DNA from: QHXW01 sp035297145
GTDB taxonomy: Bacteria > Acidobacteriota > Terriglobia > Bryobacterales > Bryobacteraceae
Assembly (NCBI GenBank): GCA_035297145.1
Contig: DATGZN010000050.1
Span: 1-41,156 of the forward strand
Direction: 5' to 3'
DNA: 41,156 nt
The first letter of the stretch is position 1. Each line of letters begins with the position of its first letter. The translations under genes and the position numbers were made by a program. The notes under the pieces were generated by a model, which had not been told where the DNA came from, made no database searches, and saw nothing but the letters and a program-made list of their open reading frames with translations. Positions 15,763 to 22,853 of the stretch are shown in pieces.

Positions 15763-16830
15763 ATGCGAAGATTCGGACGTCTATCGCAACCCGCCTTGCA
15801 CATCATAATAGCGGTTCCGGTTTGTCTGGGCCTGAGCGGTTGCCGCCCATCTCGAAACCAGGGCGTCCCTGCCATCGAGTTCACCCGCGTTCCCGTCTCT
15901 GGCGCAGGCAGCCCCGACAAGCTTGAGGCGATCGAAGGCCGCGTCTCGGGTGCGCAGCCGGGCCAGCGGATTGTGTTGTTTGCGCGTAGCGGAATGTGGT
16001 GGGTGCAGCCTTTTGCCAACCAGCCTTTCACAACCATTCAGCCAGATTCCAAATGGAAGAGTTTGACGCATCCTGGATCCGCGTATGCGGCACTGCTTGT
16101 GGATTCGCGATTTCACCCTCCGTCAACGGCTTCGACGCTACCCAATAAAGGCGACGCGGTGCTGGCCGTTGCAACGGTGGAAGGTGGTAAAGCTGCTGCT
16201 ACTCCGAAGACACTCACCTTCAGCGGATATCAGTGGGAGATTCGCACCTCCGTCAGCAACCGCGCCGGAACGATCAATTCCTTCGATGCGGCAAACGCCT
16301 GGACCGACCAGGCAGGGTTGCTCCATCTCCGCATTTCCGGGAGCCCGGGGCATTGGGCCAGCGGCGAAGTCCAGCTGTCTCGTAGCTTGGGATATGGATC
16401 GTACAGACTTGTCGTGCGCGACGTGTCGCGTCTCGAGCCCGCGGCGGTGCTCTCGTTTTTTACATGGGATGATGGCGGGCCTATTCGGGAAATGGACATT
16501 GAAATCAGCCGATGGGGCGAGCCGGAAGGCAAGAATGCGCAGTATGTAATCCAGCCATACTTTGTGGCCGCGAACACAAAACGATTCGATGCGCCTGGCG
16601 GTACCCTCACGCACTGGATGGTGTGGGAGACCGGACGGGCCTCGTTCAGGACGGCCCATGGCTCTTCGCCGAACATGAGGAGCGATGTGGCGGAACATGT
16701 TTTCACGTCGGGAATACCCTCTCCCGGGAACGAGAGGATCCACGTGAACCTCTACGTCTATGACAACAAGCGGAATCCCCTGCGGCACGAGTCTGAGATG
16801 ATTATTGAAAAGTTTGAATTCCGTCCGTGA
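15763..16830 (+). CDS. Lipoprotein with a lectin/GH16-like C-terminal domain
   Basis: A 355-aa lipoprotein. The signal sequence ends in a lipobox LSGC, so Cys at about residue 27 would be lipidated. Residues about 35-130 form a first domain (EAIEGRVSGAQPGQRIVLFA). Residues about 150-355 look like a concanavalin-type beta sandwich as in GH16-like modules: YGSYRLVVRDVSRLEPAAVL, SFFTWDDGG and EMDIEISRWGEP. The GH16 catalytic ExDxxE pattern is not evident in EMDIEISRWG, so it may bind sugar rather than cut it. The gene overlaps the start of the sensor kinase, suggesting co-transcription and perhaps ligand presentation to it. Confidence 0.7.
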   Translation: MRRFGRLSQPALHIIIAVPVCLGLSGCRPSRNQGVPAIEFTRVPVSGAGSPDKLEAIEGRVSGAQPGQRIVLFARSGMWWVQPFANQPFTTIQPDSKWKSLTHPGSAYAALLVDSRFHPPSTASTLPNKGDAVLAVATVEGGKAAATPKTLTFSGYQWEIRTSVSNRAGTINSFDAANAWTDQAGLLHLRISGSPGHWASGEVQLSRSLGYGSYRLVVRDVSRLEPAAVLSFFTWDDGGPIREMDIEISRWGEPEGKNAQYVIQPYFVAANTKRFDAPGGTLTHWMVWETGRASFRTAHGSSPNMRSDVAEHVFTSGIPSPGNERIHVNLYVYDNKRNPLRHESEMIIEKFEFRP

Positions 16831-18046
16831 TTTCCCGTATCACGGGGGCCTACTCAGGCTTTTCGCAGGTCTTACAGGTCTTTGCCTGGCTCACCCTGTT
16901 TACGCCGTGGATCCAAACAGGGCCATGACCCAGTATGTTCGTGATCATTGGGGAGTTGAGCAGGGATTTCCCAAGGGACCGTTGTATGCAATCACGCAGA
17001 CCGCCGACGGTTACCTCTGGATCGGTACCCAGTCCGGCCTGTTTCGCTTCGACGGATGGAGTTTCAGCCAAGTGCAGGACCCATCGGGGGCTTATTCAAT
17101 CACCGGAGTTTACGGTCTCACGCCTGACCAAGACGGCAGCCTGTGGATTCTGTCCGAATACCAGATACTTCTGCATTACAAAAACGGTGTATTCGAACGC
17201 CCACGTTTCGACGAAGTATCGCCGGGAACTGTCTCGGCGATCAGCCGGTCAAGTCGCGGAGAACTCCTGGTCTCGAAAATGGAGGGAGGCACCTTTGACC
17301 TGCACGGGGCCCAGTTTCAACGCCTCGCTGCCGGTGACGCATTACCCCGGTCTCCGATCATTTCCCTGGCTCAAACACGCAACGGCGATGTCTGGATGGG
17401 CACGCGGGACGCTGGACTGTTCCGCCTCACCGGTAACAAAATCCTGGCAGTCCGAAAAGGCTTGCCTGATCTGAAGGTAAACTGCCTGGCAGCCGATGGC
17501 GACCAAAACCTGTGGGTGGGTACCGATACCGGCGTCGTGCGCTGGAATGGCGACGAACTCACGGCCGCCGGCATTCCAGCTTCTCTCAACCACTTTCAGG
17601 CGTTGGCCATGGTTAAAGATCGCGACGGCAATCTTTGGGTAGGAACGGACTCCCAGGGCCTGCTGCGGTTCAATTCTCAGGGCGTGGTCTCGCTGCCGGA
17701 AAGCGGCGGCGTACCGCACAATGCGGTCACTGCTGTGTTTGAAGACCGGGAAGGAGACCTGTGGGTCGGCGGGTCGGGTGGTATCGAGCGGCTTCGCGAC
17801 AGCCCCTTCGTGACGTATTCGAGTCCCGAGGGCCTGCCCACCGACGGGAACAATCCGGTGTTCGTGGACAACGAAAACCGGATGTGGTTTCCGCCTGTCG
17901 CGGGGGGGGCTGTGGTGGGTCAAAGGCGAACGGCACGGGCACATCTCCAACGATGGACTGGACCGAGACGTCGTGTACTCGATAGACGGCACAGTGGGGG
18001 AGCTGTGGGTTGGCCGCCAGAGCGGCGGGCTGACGCGGATTCGTGA
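16805..18046 (+). CDS. Propeller sensor histidine kinase, N-terminal part (frameshifted)
   Basis: N-terminal piece of a 'two-component regulator propeller' kinase. It starts at TTG 16805 (or TTG 16814), inside the end of the lipoprotein gene. A signal segment (LLRLFAGLTGLCLAHPVYA) leads to VDPNRAMTQYVRDHWGVEQG, the classic opening of this family. Propeller strands follow with the repeated D/G-x-L-W-x-G motif: GYLWIGTQSGLFRF, GDVWMGTRDAGLFRL, QNLWVGTDTGVVRW, GNLWVGTDSQGLLRF and GDLWVGGSGG. The true frame ends at the G8 run 17902-17909. The last roughly 45 residues called in this frame (after FPPVAGG) are out of frame. The sensor sits in the periplasm; the ligand is unknown, possibly a glycan by analogy with related families. 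Confidence 0.8.
   Translation: MKSLNSVRDFPYHGGLLRLFAGLTGLCLAHPVYAVDPNRAMTQYVRDHWGVEQGFPKGPLYAITQTADGYLWIGTQSGLFRFDGWSFSQVQDPSGAYSITGVYGLTPDQDGSLWILSEYQILLHYKNGVFERPRFDEVSPGTVSAISRSSRGELLVSKMEGGTFDLHGAQFQRLAAGDALPRSPIISLAQTRNGDVWMGTRDAGLFRLTGNKILAVRKGLPDLKVNCLAADGDQNLWVGTDTGVVRWNGDELTAAGIPASLNHFQALAMVKDRDGNLWVGTDSQGLLRFNSQGVVSLPESGGVPHNAVTAVFEDREGDLWVGGSGGIERLRDSPFVTYSSPEGLPTDGNNPVFVDNENRMWFPPVAGGAVVGQRRTARAHLQRWTGPRRRVLDRRHSGGAVGWPPERRADADS
17902..17909. other. G8 homopolymer at the frameshift point
   Basis: Eight Gs separate the two halves of the propeller kinase. With seven Gs the frame reads VAGGLWWVKGERHGHISNDG and joins the downstream ORF without a gap, restoring a propeller strand. The tract is either a sequencing error, a fresh mutation, or a slippage site. 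Confidence 0.75.
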
Positions 18047-19877
18047 TGAGAACGGTTCGTTCACGGCCAAAAGTTATACGCAGGCAGACGGGCTTGCCCA
18101 GAATAGCGTTTACGCTGTTTATCTGGCGCGTGACGGTTCAGTGTGGGCGGGGACTTTGAGCGCCGGCGTAAGCATGCTCCGGAACGGAAAGTTCACTAAC
18201 TATACGATTGCGGATGGCCTGGCTTCCAACACCGTCAGCTCTATTCTCGAAGGATCCGACGGGACGATGTGGTTCGCGACCCCCAGCGGATTGAGTGCCC
18301 TTTCGCATCAACACTGGCACACATACACGACCACTGATGGTTTGCCCTCCGACAACGCGAACTGCATGCTTACGGACTCAACTGGTGTGCTCTGGGTGGG
18401 AACGGTCTCTGGCATCGCTTTCCGGAGCCGCGACCAGTTTCGAGTTCCTGCCAGCACGGCCACAGCACTCCGTGAAGAAATATTGGGGATTGCCGAAGAC
18501 AAATACGGATCGCTATGGCTTGCAACGTCCGGCCACGTGTTGCGCGTGAATCGTGAAAGGCTCTTGCGGGGAGCCTTGGAAGATGGAGACGTGCGCGAGT
18601 ACGCACTTGCCGATGGCTTGCGCGGTTTGGAAGGCGTGAAGAGGCAAAGGTCCGTGATCACGGACCCGGCGGGGCGAATCTGGTTTTCGCTAAATCGGGG
18701 TATCTCGGTGGTTGATCCCTCCCGCCTGACAAGAAACGCGGCGCCGGCCATCGCGCACGTCCAAGCCGTCTCGGCGGATGGCCAACCAATCGGCATATTG
18801 GGCACGGTTCACGTACCTGGAGGCCATCAGAGAATCACGTTCAGTTATGTCGGTCTGAGTCTTTCCCGTCCGGATCGCGTTTTTTACCGATACCAACTCG
18901 AGCGATACGATCATGCCTGGCGGGAGCCGGTGACGGCTCGGGAAGCCGACTACACCAACGTTCCCCCTGGCCGCTACCGCTTCCGGGTTATGGCAACCAA
19001 CCCGGATGGAGTCTGGAGTTCAGATGAAGCTGCGCTCGCATTTCAGGTCGACCCCCTTACTTGGCAGACCTGGTGGTTCCAATTGAGCTTGGTTGCGGCC
19101 TGCGTGGCTTGCATGCTGCTTCTCTATCGAATGCGCGTGCGCCAGGTAACAAGCCGGATCAATATGCGGTTTCAGGAACGCCTCGCCGAACGAACTCGCA
19201 TCGCGCAGGAACTGCACGACACTCTGCTGCAGGGTTTTCTCAGTGCTTCCATGCAAGTGCATGTTGTGGCTGACAGTCTGCCCGACGATTCCAGGGTAAA
19301 ACCGACGTTAACCCGAGCCTTGGAGCTGATGCGGCAAGTGGTCGAGGAAGGAAGGAACGCCGTCCGAGGTCTGCGGTCGTCTCAAAGTGCATCCCTGGAT
19401 CTCGAACACGCCTTCTCTCGAATCCAGCAGGAGCTTGTTACCGCGGACCATACTGGCGAGGAAATCGACTTTCGTGTAATTGTTGAGGGTGAGCAAAAGC
19501 CGTTGAATCCAGTGCTTCGGGACGAAGTATATCGAATTGGCCGGGAAGCGCTCGTGAATGCGTTTCGCCACGCGCACGCCAAGACCATCGAGATGGAACT
19601 CAAATATTCGTCGAAGCGGTTTTGCGTGTCAGTGAGGGACGATGGTCGTGGGATTGACCCCGGAATTTTGCGCTCGGGCCGGGAGGGGCATTGGGGGCTT
19701 TCCGGGATGCGCGAAAGAGCGGACAGTATAGGCGCCCAGCTCCATGTTATGAGCAGTACCACCGCCGGTACCGAGGTGGAGCTCTTGGTTCCCGGCCATG
19801 TCGCCTTCCAAAACCACTCCAAACCCTCGTGGTTCCGCAAGCGGTTTCTGCCACCAGCAACGGGTGGGAAAGAGTAG
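17973..19877 (+). CDS. Propeller sensor histidine kinase, C-terminal part
   Basis: Continuation of the frameshifted kinase; the called start GTG 17973 is only the first start codon in the new frame. Order: more propeller strands (GELWVGRQSGGLTRI, GSVWAGTLSAGVSML, GVLWVGTVSG), a Y_Y_Y domain at about residues 285-360 (FSYVGLSLSRPDRVFYRYQL), one membrane helix at about 365-386, then the kinase core. The H-box is RTRIAQELHDTLLQGFLSAS (His415), a HisKA_3/NarX-type dimerisation domain. The ATPase domain has NAFRHAHA and DDGRGID. The partner is the NarL-type regulator 5 nt downstream. Whether a full-length kinase is made depends on the G8 tract. Confidence 0.85.
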   Translation: MYSIDGTVGELWVGRQSGGLTRIRDENGSFTAKSYTQADGLAQNSVYAVYLARDGSVWAGTLSAGVSMLRNGKFTNYTIADGLASNTVSSILEGSDGTMWFATPSGLSALSHQHWHTYTTTDGLPSDNANCMLTDSTGVLWVGTVSGIAFRSRDQFRVPASTATALREEILGIAEDKYGSLWLATSGHVLRVNRERLLRGALEDGDVREYALADGLRGLEGVKRQRSVITDPAGRIWFSLNRGISVVDPSRLTRNAAPAIAHVQAVSADGQPIGILGTVHVPGGHQRITFSYVGLSLSRPDRVFYRYQLERYDHAWREPVTAREADYTNVPPGRYRFRVMATNPDGVWSSDEAALAFQVDPLTWQTWWFQLSLVAACVACMLLLYRMRVRQVTSRINMRFQERLAERTRIAQELHDTLLQGFLSASMQVHVVADSLPDDSRVKPTLTRALELMRQVVEEGRNAVRGLRSSQSASLDLEHAFSRIQQELVTADHTGEEIDFRVIVEGEQKPLNPVLRDEVYRIGREALVNAFRHAHAKTIEMELKYSSKRFCVSVRDDGRGIDPGILRSGREGHWGLSGMRERADSIGAQLHVMSSTTAGTEVELLVPGHVAFQNHSKPSWFRKRFLPPATGGKE

Positions 19878-19882
19878 CGCCC

Positions 19883-20512
19883 ATGAGCGGCACGACCCGC
19901 ATTCGCGTACTGAGTGTCGATGATCACCCGTTACTTCGGGAGGGGATTGCGACCGTCATCAACAACCAATCGGACATGGAGCTGGTCTCCCAGGCATCCA
20001 GCGGGAATGAAGCCATTCTGCAATATCGCCAGCACCGGCCCGATGTGACGCTGATGGACCTCAGGTTGCCCGATTTGAGCGGTATAGACGTGTTGATCGC
20101 GATTCGAGCCGAGTTTCCGGAAGCCCGCGTCATTATGCTCACCACATTCGAAGGCGATGTCGAGATCCAGCGAGCACTGCGAGCCGGCGCCAGAGGGTAC
20201 CTTTTGAAGAATATGCCTCCGAGCACGCTCGTGGAAACGATCCGTCAGGTGCATGCCGGCAAGAAACGCGTCCCTCCCGAGCTGGCAGCCCAGCTTGCCG
20301 AACACATGAGCGACGAGAGCCTAACCGCGCGCGAGGTGGAAGTTCTGAAGCAGGTCTCTGGCGGAAACCGAAACCGGGACATCGCGGACCTGTTGAGCAT
20401 TTCCGAGGAGACGGTCAAAGTTCATCTGAAACACATCATGGACAAGCTCGGGGCCAGTGACCGAACGCAAGCAATCGCCATCGCTGTACGGCGTGGAATC
20501 ATTCAACTCTGA
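19883..20512 (+). CDS. NarL/LuxR-type response regulator
   Basis: A 209-aa regulator starting at ATG 19883, 5 nt after the kinase stop. A frame extending further upstream only overlaps the kinase and is not used. The receiver domain (residues 6-125) has the acidic pair in LSVDDHPLLREG, phospho-Asp59 in LMDLRLPD, and the conserved Lys in GYLLKNMPP. A LuxR helix-turn-helix occupies about residues 145-205 (LTAREVEVLKQVSGGNRNRD, SISEETVKVHLKHIMDKLGA). HisKA_3 kinases pair with this type, so the two form one system. It probably controls the downstream membrane-protein gene and/or its own operon. Confidence 0.93.
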   Translation: MSGTTRIRVLSVDDHPLLREGIATVINNQSDMELVSQASSGNEAILQYRQHRPDVTLMDLRLPDLSGIDVLIAIRAEFPEARVIMLTTFEGDVEIQRALRAGARGYLLKNMPPSTLVETIRQVHAGKKRVPPELAAQLAEHMSDESLTAREVEVLKQVSGGNRNRDIADLLSISEETVKVHLKHIMDKLGASDRTQAIAIAVRRGIIQL

Positions 20513-20521
20513 CACACGCCA

Positions 20522-20537
20522 TACCACGAAAGTGGTA
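20522..20537. promoter_or_regulatory. Dyad TACCAC-GAAA-GTGGTA
   Basis: A perfect 6-bp inverted repeat with a GAAA spacer, 10 nt after the regulator stop and about 95 nt before the DoxX-like gene. It lacks a T-run, so it is a poor terminator. It could be an mRNA tetraloop hairpin or a binding dyad for the adjacent NarL-type regulator. Confidence 0.35.
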
Positions 20538-20630
20538 CGAAAACATCCCAAAACTCGGGGATTCGCCTGAGGATGGGATTTACTACCCTGCGTTCAAGCG
20601 CCGAAGAGGGCCGCGTCAACACGGGAGGTT

Positions 20631-21056
20631 TTGCTGCAGCGCCTATTCTCCACTTTTCCTGGTGGGCGGGCGGGGACATGTTTACTCCTGCTGCGAGGAG
20701 TGTTCGGTGTAACCGTACTCATTGAGGGCCGATTCTACCTTGAACAGCCCAACCCGGCCACCGCAACGTGGGCGGCTGGTTTGTTGGCTCTCACAACCGG
20801 CGCCCTGCTTTTAGTTGGCTTTCTGACGCCCATCGCCGGAGCACTGGTGGGGTTGGGCGCCATAGGGTTGGCTGTTTCCCTGATTCCGGTACCCACACCG
20901 AACGTGTGGGATTCTCAAACCGCTGTGATTTTCGGATTGGTGATGCTCTTCGCGATCATCGGACTCGGGCCGGGAGCGTTCTCCGTGGATGCGCGTGTAT
21001 TCGGTCGGCGTGAGATCATCATCCCGCGCACAGAATTCCCATCGGACCGCCTGTAA
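20631..21056 (+). CDS. DoxX-like small membrane protein
   Basis: A 141-aa integral membrane protein with four predicted helices (GTCLLLLRGVFGVTVLIEG; TWAAGLLALTTGALLLVGFL; IAGALVGLGAIGLAVSLIPV; AVIFGLVMLFAIIGLGPGAF), ending GAFSVDARVFGRREI, as in DoxX/DoxD-type proteins. The start is uncertain: GGGAGG lies 2 nt before TTG 20631 and 5 nt before CTG 20634. The N-terminus LQRLFSTFPGG supports a start here. DoxX-type proteins are linked to redox or thiol processes in the membrane, but no activity can be claimed. It follows the kinase/regulator pair and may be its target. Confidence 0.7.
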   Translation: MLQRLFSTFPGGRAGTCLLLLRGVFGVTVLIEGRFYLEQPNPATATWAAGLLALTTGALLLVGFLTPIAGALVGLGAIGLAVSLIPVPTPNVWDSQTAVIFGLVMLFAIIGLGPGAFSVDARVFGRREIIIPRTEFPSDRL

Positions 21057-21312
21057 GCGTTGGATTGGCTGGCCGTGATCTGAAATGCTGCTCGCCACCA
21101 GTTGACGCGAACGCCGTTTACCGCCCGCCAACCCACACTGCGCGGGTTAAATTCCCCACTTTCTCGTAATTTGAGGTAATGATCTCAATGATTTCCGCCA
21201 ACAATCGCTGTACCTAACAGCAATGACGGGTTTTACACTCGGTCCTGCGTAAGACCGACAGGCGCCACATCGCTGGCGCGCTACGTGCAAAAGCATAGGT
21301 TAAAGGATCGAT

Positions 21313-21438
21313 ATGGCGCTCATTGCCGGGAAAACCGATCATCATACGGAAGTCAGAGTATGGGCTCTGGTCGTGCTCTGGGGTGTAGCGACCGTGGTGG
21401 CCGGCTACATCCTTTGGGCGAAAGTGGCTGGCTTCTAA
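21313..21438 (+). CDS. 41-aa single-span membrane protein
   Basis: An ORF of 41 codons with AAAGGATCG as ribosome binding site 5-6 nt before the ATG. It reads MALIAGKTDHHTEVRVWALV followed by a hydrophobic stretch (VLWGVATVVAGYILWAKVAG) that would form one transmembrane helix at about residues 15-38. The polar N-terminus has a DHH motif. It ends 1 bp before the convergent stop of the outer-membrane efflux gene. I do not recognise the family; small single-span proteins often regulate membrane complexes. The good ribosome binding site, codon quality and clean helix support a real gene. Confidence 0.55.
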   Translation: MALIAGKTDHHTEVRVWALVVLWGVATVVAGYILWAKVAGF

Positions 21439-21439
21439 C

Positions 21440-22852
21440 TTACTGCCAACCGCCGCCCAGGGCTTTGTAGAGTTCGACCACAGTGAGCACTTCGCTCAGC
21501 CGGACTTGCGACAGCGTCAGTTGAGCCTGGAACAGATCCCGATCCGCATCCAGCGCATTGAGCAGCGTGTCCACTCCGCCGCGATAACGAACGTACGCCA
21601 ATCGTTTTCGGTCTTCCAAGGCAGTGACCAGCAATCCCTGTTGTACCCGGCTCTCCCGCACCCGTTGATGAGCGATCAGTGAATTCGATACTTCCGTGAA
21701 CGCGGTCTGGATCGCCTTTTGATACTGGATCAGCGCGCTCTTGTGCTGCACTTCCGCGAGTTTGACGTTGGAGCGAAGCCGTCCGGCGGTAAAGATCGGC
21801 TGTGAAACCTGCGGCACGAGAGTCCAAACACGGCTCGGCGAGCTGAAGAGATTCGATAGTTGCGTGCTTTGCCCGCCCAGGAAACCAGTCAGGCTGATTT
21901 GCGGAAAATAAGCCGCTTTAGCAACGCCGATTTCCGCGTTGGCGGCGATCAGATTCGCTTCCGCCGCACGGATGTCAGGCCGGCGCTCCAACAACGAGGA
22001 TGGCAAACCGGTGGGAACCTCAGGCGGGAGTTCCTGCTCCGTCAACGCGCGGCCACGCGTGATTTCGCCGGGGTTCTTTCCTAACAATAGGCTGATCTGA
22101 TTCTCGGTTTGTTCGATCCTTTGCTGGAGTTCAGGGATTGTCTCGGCGGCGGTGTCGACCAATTGCTCACCCTGGCGCCGGTCGAGGAGTGTGGCCACAC
22201 CACCGCCCTGCCGGTTCTGGATCAACCGCAGCGACGCCTGGCGTGTCTCCAGCGTTTGTTTCGAGATTTCAAGCTCGTAATCGAACTCACGCAGGCTGAA
22301 ATAAGAGGTCGCGACATCGCTCACAAGCGTGGTGACCACGGCCTTGCGGTTTTCTTCGGCGCTCAAGAGATTTGCCCGGGCGGCTTCCGTTGCACGTCGT
22401 AAGCGTCCCCAGATATCGATCTCAAACGAGAGCAGATCGAGCGTCGCCTGACCAAACGTGCGATTTTGTGATGGCACAAACGACGCGGGCAACGGCAGCG
22501 AGCCGTCCCGCGAAAGGCGCGTAGTGGTCAGAACGCCGCTGGCATCGAAATTTGGGAACTGCTGGGAGCGAGTGATGCCCAGGTTGGCACGTGCCGCTTC
22601 CACGCGCGTCACGGCATCGCGGAGATCGTAGTTCTCCACCAGCGCGATGCGCACAAGATCCTGCAGCCTTTCGTCCTTAAACACCTCCCACCACTTGAGA
22701 TCGGCCAGGGACGCAGTTTCGGGCGTGAGTTGAGGCGAGGGCGAGCGATATGTTTGGGGTGTCTGGACGGCAGGCCGGTTGTAGTTTGGACCCACCGCGC
22801 ATCCGGCCAACACACCCGCGGCCGCGAGACAAACAAGGAAGCGCGTCTTCAC
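21440..22852 (-). CDS. Outer-membrane efflux lipoprotein (TolC/NodT type)
   Basis: A 470-aa outer-membrane channel subunit, last gene of the RND operon. GTG 22852 is the start: it has GGAGG upstream and lies 1 nt after the RND stop. A longer frame would overlap the RND gene. The signal peptide ends in a lipobox (MKTRFLVCLAAAGVLAGC). Two outer-membrane-factor repeats follow: WWEVFKDERLQDLVRIALVE, NYDLRDAVTRVEAARANLGI and RPDIRAAEANLIAANAEIGV. The trimeric barrel plus alpha-tunnel carries exported compounds through the outer membrane. It matches the NodT/CusC lipoprotein subgroup in layout. Confidence 0.93.
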   Translation of the reverse strand: MKTRFLVCLAAAGVLAGCAVGPNYNRPAVQTPQTYRSPSPQLTPETASLADLKWWEVFKDERLQDLVRIALVENYDLRDAVTRVEAARANLGITRSQQFPNFDASGVLTTTRLSRDGSLPLPASFVPSQNRTFGQATLDLLSFEIDIWGRLRRATEAARANLLSAEENRKAVVTTLVSDVATSYFSLREFDYELEISKQTLETRQASLRLIQNRQGGGVATLLDRRQGEQLVDTAAETIPELQQRIEQTENQISLLLGKNPGEITRGRALTEQELPPEVPTGLPSSLLERRPDIRAAEANLIAANAEIGVAKAAYFPQISLTGFLGGQSTQLSNLFSSPSRVWTLVPQVSQPIFTAGRLRSNVKLAEVQHKSALIQYQKAIQTAFTEVSNSLIAHQRVRESRVQQGLLVTALEDRKRLAYVRYRGGVDTLLNALDADRDLFQAQLTLSQVRLSEVLTVVELYKALGGGWQ

Positions 22853-22853
22853 G

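Noticed and set aside
20522..20537. TACCAC-GAAA-GTGGTA as an intrinsic terminator
   Set aside because: The stem is only 6 bp and AT-containing, and no T-run follows; an operator or mRNA hairpin is more likely.
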